A DNA stretch of 64,000 nucleotides from Cruorifilaria tuberocauda (GCA_013365365.1 JABVXU010000029.1:186001-250000); one strand, 5' to 3'. Counted from the stretch's first letter, positions 27,844 through 39,700 are shown. Notes: generated from the letters alone by a model not told the origin. A program made the numbers and translations.

Positions 27844-29238
27844 AGCCAAATTATCCCATCAAATGATTTAAATTAAAATAAGTTTCTTTTAATTAAGCAA
27901 ACATCACTGTTATCATTTAGCATTTATTTTGGAGCAAACCAGATATGATAAATTAAAAATGTCAAAAATTTTCGTTTGAAATTAAAATTATTTTCAAAAT
28001 TTTCTATTAAATGAAATCAAGCAAATTTCAATTTCTGCAAACGAATCGAAATAATTATTCATTTTATCGCCAAAATTTAAGCATATTTCATTTTTTCATC
28101 CTGCAAAAGTGCATTGTACTATGTGATTTGCCGTTAATAATCCATTTAAATTTCTTGTTATTATTAAATTTCAAATTTAAATAACCTCTCTGCTTATTCT
28201 GTTCATTTCTTCTTTCCTTTCACTTCCTTCTTCTTTTAACAAATTAAATCTTTCTATTGTCTTATCGTTTTCTATTGTTTTAATAAATAATCGAATTGTA
28301 TTCTCTTTTCCTTTCGTCGATAAATCGATCATATCGAAAATTTTGACAATAACATTCGCACTACAATGATTGCTTACAAGAAAGTATTCATAATGTCTTT
28401 TAATTTAATTTCTGAAAAACACAAAAGTATAAAAAGACAAAATGCGAATGAGAAGATTAGAAATCTCTTAAATTACTTATAAAAATGAATGAGTAAATAG
28501 AAATAAAAAAACAAATTGAATTCTGATAAATTAATTACTTATTTTCCTTCCTAGATCAGTGAAACTCTGTAAAATGATTCTACGATAATTCTATACGACG
28601 ATTCTAAAGTCTTACAATGATTCTAAAAGGTGACGTAAGTGATCAACAACAGATCCAATAGATTCAACAGATCAACGATTTCTCATATGATGATAGTTGA
28701 TTGATCAGTTTATCGATTATTACGCCTAACTTTATTTAAAACTCTTACTAAAACATATTTCACGTATCGATTTCATGCCACTGAAATGGACTGATGTACA
28801 GTATAATTTATTATTAAATTATATCCATCATTTGATCACTTAATTTATCAGAAAATTTTCTGCAAAACAATTTATCTTAACATTTATTCATAATCAATTT
28901 TTCATTTATATTGTCTTGTTACAGTAAGACTGTTTAGACTGTTAAGTTAGATAAAGTAAGATAAACACAGAAAATTCTAACCATTGAGATGAAATAACAG
29001 AAACAATAAAGGAAAAGCAGAAAAGCAATATTAATTTATATTTCAAAACAAAATAAATAACATTTAATAAGTAATTAAATGATAATAATTAAGGACAAGT
29101 AATCAAATTGCAAAATTCAATAAATGAAATACAGGAAGAGTCTGCGAAATCGCAAATAGCAACGACTATTTCGACTTAGAATACACTTATTTCCTTGTTG
29201 AGCATAAAACTTTGTTGTTTGATTTCAAAGTAAGTTCT
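27844..29238. other. Intergenic between convergent genes
   Basis: 3' flanks of the SLC12A8-like gene and of zinc-finger gene 1, which converge here. AT-rich, with nothing else recognised. Confidence 0.6.
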
Positions 29239-30153
29239 TTAATTGCACATAGTTCGATTAAAAACATACATTTCGTTGCTGTGACTTTGCATATGTATTT
29301 TCAGAACCCATTTCCGGACGAAACTTTTCCCACAAATCAGACAACCGTACGGCTTTTCACCCTTATGAACCCTTATATGATCTTTCAAGTTCGATAATTT
29401 AGAAAAACTACTTCCACATTCCGAGCAATTATACGGCTTTTCACCGGTGTGAGACCTCAAATGATCTTTCAAATGCGATGATTTAGTGAAGCTTTTCTCG
29501 CATTTCAAACAACCGAATGGTTTTTCACCTGTATGACTCCTCATATGAACTCTTATATACGATGAGGTGGAATAACATTTTCCGCACATTGAACAACAAT
29601 GCGGCTTTTCGCCGGTGTGAGATCTCACATGAACTCTCAAATTTGACAGCTTCGAGAAACTTTTCTCGCACATCGAACAATTATAAGGCTTTTCACCTGT
29701 ATGAGTCCTCTTATGAATTCTCAAATCCCATAATCTGGAGAACCTTTTCCCGCACACCGAGCACAGCTTTTGACCGCTGCGAGATTTCACATGAGCTTTC
29801 AATTTCGACAACCCAGAGAAACTTTTGCTACATTTCGAAGTAGCATTCCTTCTTTCAATCGGCAAGCTCGGTGACTCTATTTGCTTCTTATTCACTTCAT
29901 TAATTAATGAGTCTTGAAGTTCAATTTGTCTCTCACTCACTTTTGGCATCGATAGATCCAACGGTTCCGTTTGTTCCGTTTGTCCTTCCTGAAATTATAT
30001 AAAATTATTTCTCCTACCTGGGTTGAAAAATTAGTGCCTTCTAATTTTACAAAACAAGATTACAAATTGAATTATTCTAATTTTAAATAAACTTACTGCA
30101 ATTTGGATGCTTAATTGGAACAATAAGAGCAGAGAGAAACAGATTGAATACAT
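29239..30153 (-). CDS. C2H2 zinc-finger protein with N-terminal signal-like exon, paralogue 1
   Basis: Two exons: 30153-30097 (19 codons, ending GCA|GTAAGT) and 29988-29239; phase 0, 268 aa. Exon 1 encodes MYSICFSLLLLFQLSIQIA, a textbook signal peptide with a predicted cut before EGQTE. A TTTTCAG acceptor lies 31 bases upstream of the ATG, where trans-splicing may occur. Exon 2 begins EGQTEQTEPLDLSMPK, an acidic linker, one decayed finger (one Cys and the last His lost), then six intact C2H2 fingers joined by TGEKP-type linkers, the last ending HMQSHSNE. PLDLS matches the PxDLS motif that binds the CtBP corepressor. Tandem TGEKP fingers normally bind DNA in the nucleus, which conflicts with a secretion signal. 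The frame is open upstream of the ATG back to the acceptor, so a longer N terminus with an internal hydrophobic segment cannot be excluded. Confidence 0.85.
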
Positions 30154-30190
30154 ATTGTTGAGTATAACTTCTTGATAATTCTGAAAATAT
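29985..30190 (-). repeat. 5' segment duplicated in the zinc-finger pair, copy 1
   Basis: It covers the intron, first exon and leader of zinc-finger gene 1. It is nearly identical over about 200 bases to 32312-32525, including intronic and leader sequence, so the pair arose by a recent or gene-converted tandem duplication. Confidence 0.85.
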
Positions 30191-30428
30191 TAAAATTTAT
30201 AAATGCACTGAATAATTGCTTATAAGAAATCACACTTTCCGCTTTTTGAAAATTCATTTAAAAGAGAATTTCTTCCAGAGAGTATATTTCTAAGTATATT
30301 AGTCTCAAAGAGAACAGTCATATATTCATTAATAAATTACTGAGTTAGCTACGAGAGTTCTAAAACTAAATTTCATAGAGTGATTTTAAAAAATGCTTAT
30401 TTTTTCGCGAAGTTCTAAAATCTTCCAG

Positions 30429-30566
30429 ATGACTAAGAATTTTGACATTGACTTGGATTCTCTGTTAAAGAAAATGAAATTTGTGGAGGAGAATTTGTCA
30501 AAGACCATCCAGAAACTTCCATTGGGAAATGTTAGCTATCGGGTCTTATACGGACGGCGGGGGTGA
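30429..30566 (+). CDS. Candidate 45-aa ORF or first exon, unknown
   Basis: ATG directly after a TCTTCCAG acceptor (AG at 30427-30428), encoding MTKNFDIDLDSLLKKMKFVE, then ENLSKTIQKLPLGNVSYRV and a stop TGA. The arrangement suggests a trans-spliced first exon, predicted helical. Donors inside (GTTAGC after GN, or GTGACG near the stop) could link it to coding-like sequence further on, such as 30731-30800. I could not settle the downstream exons, and no family is recognised. It lies between the two zinc-finger paralogues on the opposite strand. Confidence 0.33.
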   Translation: MTKNFDIDLDSLLKKMKFVEENLSKTIQKLPLGNVSYRVLYGRRG

Positions 30567-30868
30567 CGCTACGCGTATTGATAATCTGAGTGTAACAATA
30601 AAAAGTAACGACCACTATTTAATCGTTTACATTGAAAAATTTTGTTGCATTGTTAGAAATAATTAATGCAAGCACTAGCAACACTTTTGTTCAATCTCAC
30701 AGTTTTGCATGATCGCTGAAATGACGTGTAGACAGACTTGCTGACGTACGATTACGCGCACGTCTGAGAATGGCTGAAAGATGTGGACGAGAAACTTAAA
30801 ACACTATTTCGTGTTAAGTGATCACGCAATTGCTGCCATCTTTCATTTCGGGATAAGACACGTGGCAA

Positions 30869-31066
30869 TTACCGTTTGAGCACGCGTGTTCTCATCGACT
30901 TATTAGAAAAACTCTGAGGTTTGCTTTCTACTTCCAGAGAAATCAGACCGTCTCTTGCATTTTGTAGATTACAGATCTCTTCAACTAATATATTCCACTT
31001 ATACAAACTTGACGTCAACTGCCACTCTTGCTTTTCAAATATCGTTATAAAATGTTTCTTTTGCAA
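30869..31066 (-). CDS. Candidate terminal exon, unknown helical protein
   Basis: The open frame follows an AAAAG acceptor-like site and contains FITIFEKQEWQLTSSLYKWN, ILVEEICNLQNARDGLISLE and the basic end MRTRVLKR with stop TAA. Composition is coding-like. There is no ATG in the open part, so an upstream exon is needed; the nearest minus-strand ATG-led piece (about 31131) is unproven. It would be convergent with the + strand candidate at 30429. Confidence 0.33.
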   Translation of the reverse strand: MQKKHFITIFEKQEWQLTSSLYKWNILVEEICNLQNARDGLISLEVESKPQSFSNKSMRTRVLKR

Positions 31067-31194
31067 AATATAATTTCAATTAAGTTTTATTCGAATTAAT
31101 TGATAAACCAATAATCTTGAAGCCATCTGCAGGTTTGTAACTGGGTATATTTATACATGTTTTAATAAATTTTATTTTAAATGAAACAAAAAAA

Positions 31195-31540
31195 CAATGA
31201 AGAAATATCAGAAAAGCAATGCTGATTTTCATGTCGGGCATGAACAAATAAGTTTTAAACGAATAACTTTTTAAGAAAACAAACAGCAAAAGAAGTAACA
31301 CAGTAAATAATTAAATTACAAGAACTCAACGAAACTCGAAGTACCAGAAATAATAATGTTTATATCAGTTTGAAATAGTTTAAGCAATATGGGAAATGAA
31401 GAAAAATAATACTGATTTTCATGTCAGTCATATATATGTGAATAACTTTTAAAAAGTTGAGATAGTAGAAGCTAGAGTTAGTAATTAAAATACAAGAACT
31501 GACTTAATAAAATGCAGAAATAGCTTAGTTCAGTTCGAAC
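31195..31540. repeat. Degenerate direct repeat downstream of zinc-finger gene 2
   Basis: Two diverged copies of about 150 bases (roughly 31195-31360 and 31390-31540) share CTGATTTTCATGTC...CAT, GAATAACTTTT and ATTACAAGAACT-like blocks in the same order. Confidence 0.5.
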
Positions 31541-31595
31541 CATGCTTAGCTATTTCACATGTTACTTCAAGGTGAATTGCTTTGATTGCGCTTAT

Positions 31596-32481
31596 TCAAC
31601 TTGAGAGGATTCTTTCATTGCTATGAGTTCGCATGTGCCCTTTTAAGTGCTGCTTTTGAGAAAAACTTTTCTCGCACATGGAACAATTATAAGGCCTTTC
31701 ACCTGTATGAGTCCTCATATGAGTTCTCAAATCCCATGATCTCGAGAAACCTTTCCCGCACTGCGAACAATCGTACGGCTTTTCACCTCTATGTGTCATC
31801 AAATGAATTCTCAAATTCGATAATTTGGCGAAACATTTTCCGCACTCGGAACAGTTGTACGGCTTCTCGCCAGTATGACTTCTTATATGATCCTTCAAAT
31901 GCGATGTGTAAGTGAAGCTCTCCTCGCATATTGGACAAGTATGCCGCTTCTCACCTGTATGAATCCTCACGTGAGCTCTTAAATACGACGACTTAGTAAA
32001 ACTTCTTCCACATTCCAAACAGCTGAACGGCTTTTCTCCAGTATGAGACTTTGCATGGACTCTCAAATGAGATGGATAAGGAAAGTTCTTCGAGCAATTA
32101 TAAGGCTTTTCACCGCTATGAATCCTCATGTGCTTCTTTAAATCCAACGGCCAAGGAAAACTTTTTCCGCATTCTGAACAGACATTTGTTACCTGAACTG
32201 GTAAATTCGGTGACTCTGTCCGTTCTCTATCCATTTCATTAATTAATGAGTCTTGAAGTTCAATCGATGGATACATCGATGGATCCAACGGTTCCGTTCG
32301 TTCCGTTTGTCCTTCCTGAAATTATATAAAATTATTCCTCCTACCTGGGTTGGGAAATCAGTGCCTTCTAATTTTACAAAACAAGATTACAATATTGAAT
32401 TATTCTAATTTTAAATAAACTTACCGTAATTTGGATGCTTAATTGGAACAATAAGAGCACAGAGAAAAAGATCGAATACAT
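31596..32481 (-). CDS. C2H2 zinc-finger protein with N-terminal signal-like exon, paralogue 2
   Basis: Two exons: 32481-32425 (19 codons, ending ACG|GTAAGT) and 32315-31596; phase 0, 258 aa. Exon 1 encodes MYSIFFSVLLLFQLSIQIT, so the hydrophobic leader seen in paralogue 1 is conserved at the protein level. Exon 2 starts EGQTERTEPLDPSMYP; the PxDLS motif of paralogue 1 is broken here to PLDPS. Seven finger units follow. The second (YNCSKNFPYPSHLRVH) has lost two residues including one zinc-binding Cys; the other six are intact C2H2 with TGEKP-type linkers. It lies about 1.4 kb upstream, in gene direction, of paralogue 1. Either protein could be a nuclear DNA-binding factor if the leader is not used as a signal peptide. 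Confidence 0.85.
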
Positions 32482-32525
32482 ATTGTTGAGTATAACTTCT
32501 TGATAATTCTGAAAATATTAAAATT
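32312..32525 (-). repeat. 5' segment duplicated in the zinc-finger pair, copy 2
   Basis: Counterpart of 29985-30190. It covers the end of exon 2's intron, exon 1 and the leader with its TTTTCAG acceptor. Confidence 0.85.
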
Positions 32526-33026
32526 AATCAGTGCATTGATTGGTTGCTTATAAAAATCACACCTTACCTTCTGCTCTTTTTCAATTCACTTAAAAAGGAA
32601 ATTTACTTTTAATTATATTAACAACGAAAGGAAATAAGCGGAATTTTGAAAAAAGACTGATAAACTTTGTTGAAATATAAATCAAATCAAATTTAATTGA
32701 TTACTTGTTAAATTATAGAAGAGAACTTACTAGAAACCACCAAATAACACTTATTAGAAACCGTCAAAAAATCGTTCCTATAAATGCCTGGACAAATAGG
32801 AATGGCGAATTGCGTGTGTTCATAATCTACCTGTAATAAATAACAACTATTACTTAATCCTTCATACTGAATAATTTCAGTTCCATCATTTTATTGTATT
32901 GTAATAAATAATTTATGCAAATATTGGCAGTGATTTTTCGTGCAATTTCATTTCACATTGATAGCTTCAAAATTGAATTGATATTAGTGAAAGAGAAAAA
33001 TTTATCAAATTTCTCCTATTATTGAT

Positions 33027-33602
33027 TCACCTTTGCTTCTGAAAAACTATACTGCTGATTTCCTTTCTGAGAAAAACCTTGGAAGATTGAAAGTAATCAC
33101 ATGCCATTGCATATGTGCTTCTTAAAGTAAAATAGCAAAAAACAGTTTCGCTTAGTGCAGAAACTAAAACAATTGAACAATTCAACTTGCAATGGAAAAT
33201 TAATTCTATCAAAATTAGCCTTCTGCAGTAGAAAATGGAAAAACTCTTCCAGTACTTGGCTCTAAATTACCTATTCTTCCATGAACACATCATGATATTT
33301 TGGCCATCTATAAGCCTGAATAGCATTCTGCTCGTAGAGAATATCAAATATTCCGGTTTCTTGCCAGTTATATCTCCTGAAAATCCTAATAAAACTGATT
33401 GCGCTACCTTACTTTTATCAAACCGAGAATTCGTATCACCGAGAACTCCCGGCAACATACTATCAAGTCGTACATAATTTTGATTAGGATTTGTTAGTTG
33501 TGTTAGCATGTTGAGTGTTTCTGTTGAGCGAGCTACTGTTGAGTTGAATAGCAGTTGAATAATTAAGTTTATTAAGCTGAAAAAATTTTCCAGTACAATC
33601 AA
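33027..33602 (-). CDS. Unresolved minus-strand gene, two competing models
   Basis: A 5' block after a TTTTTTCAG acceptor (exon start 33588) encodes ...STVARSTETLNMLTQLTNPN, then NYVRLDSMLPGVLGDTNSR. Model A splices at CG|GTTTGA and re-enters after GATTTTCAG in another frame, giving RYNWQETGIFDILYEQNAIQ, AYRWPKYHDVFMEE and stop TAG. Model B reads straight on, ends exon 1 at AG|GTAATT (33271) and joins exon 2 at 33222-33027 (phase 2+1) to give about 175 aa ending SIVFQKQR. I slightly favour A because its product looks more like a soluble protein. No ATG exists in the first block before LNMLTQ, so an upstream exon is likely; coding-like sequence also occurs near 33990-34068. The family is not recognised. 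Confidence 0.38.
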
Positions 33603-34942
33603 GAAGAATTCAAATCCATCTTTAGCATAAATCTACAAATACTGTACTAGATTAAATTAGAACTTCGAGATAATTATACTTTCCAATCAAATATATCCAA
33701 ACTTCTCTCATTCAGATACATTTGAACTACGATGGTTTCTTTCTTTACTTTTTTTATTTTAATTTAAATTCCTATTTAATTTAAAATTCCTCCTTTGTCA
33801 TCGACCATTTGAGCGTGAATAGACATTTCGAGCCATTTTTTTCTTCAAGTATACTTTTTCTAGCATTGTACTGTTTGAGTCTAGTATTTAAGTTCTAACA
33901 TTTAAGATCAATTCCTATCACTTCTTCAATTAAACTCTAATAATTCAGATCAAGATTCCTATCACTTCTCCAAAAAGTTTATCATAATGATTGACATTTC
34001 TCGACTGTGACAAGAAAAATTTGTTTCGTTGGAGCATTGTTACATACAGTTGAATTGTTTTGTGAAGAAATCTGCGGTAAAATATAATTAGATTAATTAG
34101 TACTAAAGAAATATTTCATAATTAAACTTTGTAATTATTAACCTCAAATTTATTTCTTATATGATTTGCTTTGTTTACTGTTGATTTATACATAATTTTA
34201 TAACATCAAATTACAATTTATCATTTGAAATTCATATTTATATATCGATTAATTTCATAGCAATCGATTATTATCGCCATGTTCTAAATACTAAATATCG
34301 ATTGATTGTTCAATGAGTAATTGAAACAACCTGTGTTGATCGGATTATCCGATGATTGATTAAATACTAACTGTTTATTTGAATATTGGTGCAGTAGATA
34401 TCAACCAGGATTTGATAATTAATTTAGATATTAATGACCGATTGACTGATCGAAGTGACAAAAGAGGGAAAGAGGAAAGCAATCTGATTGTTTAATAAAT
34501 GATGAAAATAGCAAATATCAATTGATCTTTTCCAGTGAATAATTTGTAGAAAATGAATGATTGATTTATATAAGTAAAAAAAAAAGGAAAAGCATGAATG
34601 AATGCTTTAAGGCGAGGATTTGAGAATGAGAAAATTTGTTTACAAATCATAAAAATGGTCAAATTCTCTCAAAATGTTGTTGTACATGTCATTAATCATT
34701 CTATTTTACTAATATCAACCATTTGTTAACTTATTTTTCCAGGAATTTTCTCGAATTTCCCAAAAGCCATTTTCCAGGAATTTCCTCAGCTAAATTTCCA
34801 ACTTTGATAGTTTCTTATTTTCTTACAAATTTTGAAAGTTCAGAGATGAGAAAGAAAGGCAATATTAATTAGCAAATAATGTTTTTTTTGCGTTTCATTC
34901 TTTGAAATTAGACATCGTTGATTTAAAAAAAATTAATTTCAG

Positions 34943-36735
34943 CTTCATGTGTGCACCAAACTATTTTATATATCCAAGTGGTGGAATTATTTGTGGATTA
35001 ACAATGTAAGTTATCCAAGATCATTATTCAAACGCTATTATGGTAATTTGGAATTGTGATTAACATTATCACAATTCACATTATCATACTATTTCTTGTC
35101 AGCACTGTTATTAATTCTTAATTTTTATGAAAATGATGAATAATTGCAAATTTGCAAATTATTGCTACATATTTTGATACCAAATGAGTAAGTGAAACTA
35201 ATACCATTTCAAAAGCCAACTGATAGCTATCATGAATTCGGAAATTCCATTCAGGATTACCATTTCTTGTATACATCTGAGTGTTATTATCAAAGTTACA
35301 TTCAAAATTTTAGTATTTTTGAATTAGTCACTATCAATTTTTCCTGATTTTTCACCGTATTACTTTAATTTAATTGATAAAAGTTTTAAATTTAATTGCA
35401 GATGTCCCGATGAATCGATTTTTCATTATTACTACTGTTGCTACGGGTTGCTAGGCGCTTGTTGCTTCTATCTAAGAACATGGCTTATGTAAGTTCCACG
35501 TTTTAATATAAAAATATTTTTACTAAATTTTTCATAATCATTATAATCACTATTCTTAATGCTAAAAATATTAAATCGAATTATCAGAATGATAAGGATA
35601 AGGATAAGATTTCATAGATTGTACGCATACTTTATTGCATGCATGCAAGCAGCATGAAATGTAATTTATTCATCGATCGAACGATATAGCAATCATTTTT
35701 AATAATTCGAATGTTTGCTTGCATGAAGCGAAGAATCCCACTATCATGAGAATTTACTGATAATTTTTTTACGGAAGATAAGTTAAAAATAAAAATAGAA
35801 TTTAAAAAAAATTAAAAATTTCTGAAAAATTTAAGCAAATTATCAAAAGATAACAAAATGAAAAATAGATAAACTGTTTAGAATATTAGCCTATGTAATT
35901 GATTAATAAATCGATTAATTAATTCAACTAATTAATTAATTAACAATTAATGATTAAATTCATTATGTAAATAATTGTTTCGATGTGTGAGAAATGAAAT
36001 GATTGCTAATTTTTAAGAATTTTATTGATGGTAGTCAGTCTTTCATTAATCCTTTGCGCAATCGCCGCAGCTATTGCCGCCTTTGCAAGAAATCGTCGAC
36101 AGCGCCTGCAAGCTACAGACAGTACTACTAACACCGGATACGATATTCATTACCGTCAACCACGTGAGCATACTGTGTATTACACTGATCATTGCAGGGA
36201 CCGAAGCCTTTGAATTCACTTTTAAAATTTTGATTAATTGTTATTATCGAATTGATTTTGCCTTATTGATCGTTCATTCATTCAATAATTTCCTTATTGT
36301 ATGCATGCACTTCAAATGTCTAAAATCAATTTCTATTTTTATTTAAACAAAATCTCTGCTAAATGAAATTTCAATTTCAAAATAAAATTCACTGCAAGAT
36401 AAATTGAAAGTTCATAATTTCAAAAATATGTACTTTCAATTTTAAACTTTTTCAGCTCTGTTATATTAAAATGGAACTCTCTATTTAAAGATTAATTCAG
36501 CTTTGTTAAACGGATGAGATTTAGCAAAAATTGTGATGTCTCCAAGAGCAAATACAAAAATTGATATTGTCATCTTTTTCTGACAATCGTAGGATTTGAA
36601 CCACTGCCGGGTGCAAAAAAAGAGAAACACCTGTATTGTTCAATGCTTATCAAACTGTTAATAACAAATAAAGTTTTATTAGCAACTAATCACATAATAG
36701 CAATTAGAAGAGAAGAAACCGAAAAAGGTAAGTAA
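34943..36735 (+). CDS. Cys-rich single-pass membrane protein, Shisa/WBP1/VOPP1-like, 5' exon not found
   Basis: Exons 34943-35005, 35402-35488, 36018-36163 and 36593-36735 join in phases 2, 2 and 1. The ectodomain reads FMCAPNYFIYPSGGIICG, then CPDESIFHYYYCCYGLLGAC and CFYLRTWL. A transmembrane segment, LLMVVSLSLILCAIAAAIAA, is followed by a basic stop-transfer RNRRQR and a cytoplasmic tail with YDIHYRQP. Paired Cys in YYCC...ACC before one transmembrane helix is typical of the Shisa-like superfamily (Shisa, WBP1, VOPP1), whose members act as adaptors in membrane trafficking. Without the last splice the tail ends HCRDRSL at 36213; with it the tail continues FEPLPGAKKEKH. The signal-peptide exon should lie before 34943 and must end in phase 2; I did not find it. 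Family placement is by pattern only. Confidence 0.55.
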
Positions 36736-39700
36736 TTATCATAATACTCTAAGAATTAAAATGTAATAGAACAGAAAACGAGCAGAATACTTAAATTTCA
36801 TTATATTATCCCAATAAAAGTTCCATGATAATATTTCGCAAGTGAGCTAATTAATTAAAAGATCCAATAGGAAAGAGAAAACAAAGAAAGATGGGATAAA
36901 TAATTCTAGAAGAAAAAGACAGGGAAAGAAAGAACACACAATTTGACGTTACACAAAAAAGAGTATAACTTCAATTTCAATTTCAGATTCAAATCCGAGT
37001 TTGAATTATGATGGGTAATTCGTTTTGTAATGTTCTCTACGCAATACAGTAACTGATAACTGATACAGAAATCATTCTTCACCTTATCTTCTAATTTAAA
37101 TGAAAGGAGGAAAGATAAAAGTTAGGATTACAATTTTATCATCAATTTGATTGTTCGTTGTTGGTATTCTTTGGACCCACCATGTGAACAACAATTACTG
37201 TCTTTTTCTTCTTTTCTGAAATACAACAATTTAGTTTGATTTAATTTTTTTCTTTGAAGATTATTAATTAACTCACATACACGCAAATACAATTAGCTTT
37301 GCAAGCTCTGCTATTTTCTTCTTGAAAATGAACAACCAAATTGAAATTCTTAAAGCTTAGCAAAGTAAGCACTTGCAGAATCTAATTTTAAGTTTATAAA
37401 AATGGAAAAAAGTATTACTTTATAATTAATCATTACTACCATTAATTGTGATTGATAACTTTTGATAAAACTTCAAAGTATTAGTAAATATTTTCCTAAA
37501 ATTTCAATATTCTCATTTGACTAAATTTTTTTCAACCAATCCTAAAATAATTGCCTTTTTTGGGAATGGGAAAAAATTTCAATCATATCAACGATATGTA
37601 AAATGGCACACTTATTAATTCTATCATTCTACAAATTAATTAGGAGCAAAACAGCAAATTAAACTTTTCTGCATATTATTTTGTTATAAATGATTTTACT
37701 TTCACTCATGGAAAATGTTTAAAAAAAATGCTTAATTCTGTTATCAACAGACATTATTTTTAAATATCAATCTCATGCAAGAAGTAAGAATAAACAATTA
37801 ATAAGCTTTGTCAATTTAGGATGAGTAGAATGAGATGTTCAAGTTTAATGTTAGAATATAATTAGTCCAACATAAATATCTACATATAAGAAAGTAAAGT
37901 AATGGAAATATAAAAATCATTATTACTTTAAGCTATAATTCCTATATTATGTCAAATGAGATATTTAAATTTAAGTTCAAATTTAATGTTAGAATATTTT
38001 CAACTCGTTATCAATAAGAAGTTTATATTTTATCATATGGCACACTTTTGAATGGAAGTTTAATTAGAATTGATATAAAGAGAAAAACAAAGATCAAAAG
38101 GTGGTTTGAAATGTTGAAAATTTTGATAATTTTTAAAATATTTTGAACGAAAGATTTACTAAAATTCATTAACAATAATAATTCTGATAAGTTTAAACTG
38201 AAGATTCGATGAGATTTTCAATGTGTTTAATGGATGATAACGTTGATAATATGGGAATATCGTATATCAAGTAAAAAATACATTTGAAAAAAATTAGAGT
38301 AACGTAAGGGGAAAAGAAATAAAAGAAACTGAATTTAGGACAAAGTTTCAGTGAAGTCTGTTACTTATCAACCAAAATAGTTTTGAAATAGTTTATGATA
38401 GAAATAAAGAGGGAAATTAGAAATGGTAAGTTATTACAAGTTAGTATTTCAAGGTTCTTTAGTCATTTTAATCATTCAAATTGTTGTTTATTGCTATCAG
38501 GTTATTGATAAGCGATCAGATTAAATCAATACTGCTAGCAATACTATTGGTTAATTATAATCAAATTTCTTAAAGTTGTTGTTTTTGTTGCTTTTACTGT
38601 TTAATTATTACGTGAAATAACTATCAACAAGCAAACACGTTTACACGTTTGCTCAATATATGCCTTAAATTTATTAATTAATGATTCATTCAATATTGTC
38701 ATTAATTAATTCAAAAATATCTTTTGGAAAGTTTGCCATAATTAAAGACAGGTAATTTTCTTGAAAATTTTTATTGATAAGAAAGTAACTGATGTACAGG
38801 ACAAAGCGAATTTTCAGTGATAAAGTGATATTCTGAATTACAACAAAACTTTCGATATATGCAAATACATACATATATGTTTCAATTAATTTATTACTCA
38901 GAATTTTCTATTTTCACTGAAATTGACTTTTACTCGTTCGTTATTGTTGCAAAGATCAGAAAAAGTAAATGAAGGAAAAAAAAAAGTAATTTACTTTTAA
39001 ATCGAAAAAGTAAGAGAAAAAAGGGTTAAACCGAAAAATTCTTAAGAAATACGCTAATTTCATCTTCCTTTTCTAATTAATTAAGAATTCCTAATACTAA
39101 TTAAGGGAAAAAAATTTCTTCCAATTTTATGAGAGAAATTAAAATTTTTCAATAAATCGCAAATAATATTATATTATTTTCAGTTCGATGTTATAATGAA
39201 ATAAGTAATTTAGCTGAAAGAGAAAAGTAATTCTAAAATATTTCTCTCTCTCTTTTCTATAAGTTTGATTGAATTTAAAGATTTTATTTTTATTATTATT
39301 CTCTTTTTTAATTTAAAAAAAAATTAAAAACAGAGAAATGTATATTTTATTATGCTTTTATCGCATAAAATATTCTTTCTCCAAAATAAATTACTTTTTA
39401 TGATTTCAAATTTGATATTTAAAACTAAAATTCAAAGGAACAAACATCTTAGATTATTTTTTCATATTTTTCATATTTATAAAAAATTTTTTATTTAAAT
39501 GGGATAATTGATAATAATAATAATAATAATAATAATAAGGATAATAATGATTAGATTAGTAATAACGAAAGTGTTAATAAAGATAATTAAGCGCTAATGA
39601 AAAATAACAATAGTGATAATTAATAATATTTGATAATATTTATTGATAATAATAAAAGATAAATATTGATAATGATAATTATTGGAAAAGAAGCTAATCA

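Noticed and set aside
29517..29843. 108-codon + strand ORF opposite zinc-finger gene 1 (and 31586-31915 opposite gene 2)
   Set aside because: These are antisense shadows of the repeated finger codons; they occur at the same position in both paralogues for that reason only.
36586..36620. GGATTTGAACC, resembling the T-loop of a tRNA on the minus strand
   Set aside because: The flanking bases do not pair into a T stem or acceptor stem. It fits better as coding sequence of the membrane-protein exon.
37146..37335. Two small minus-strand exon-like pieces joined by GTGAGT/TTTCAG
   Set aside because: More than one frame is open through both pieces and none gives a convincing protein; kept out of the gene list.
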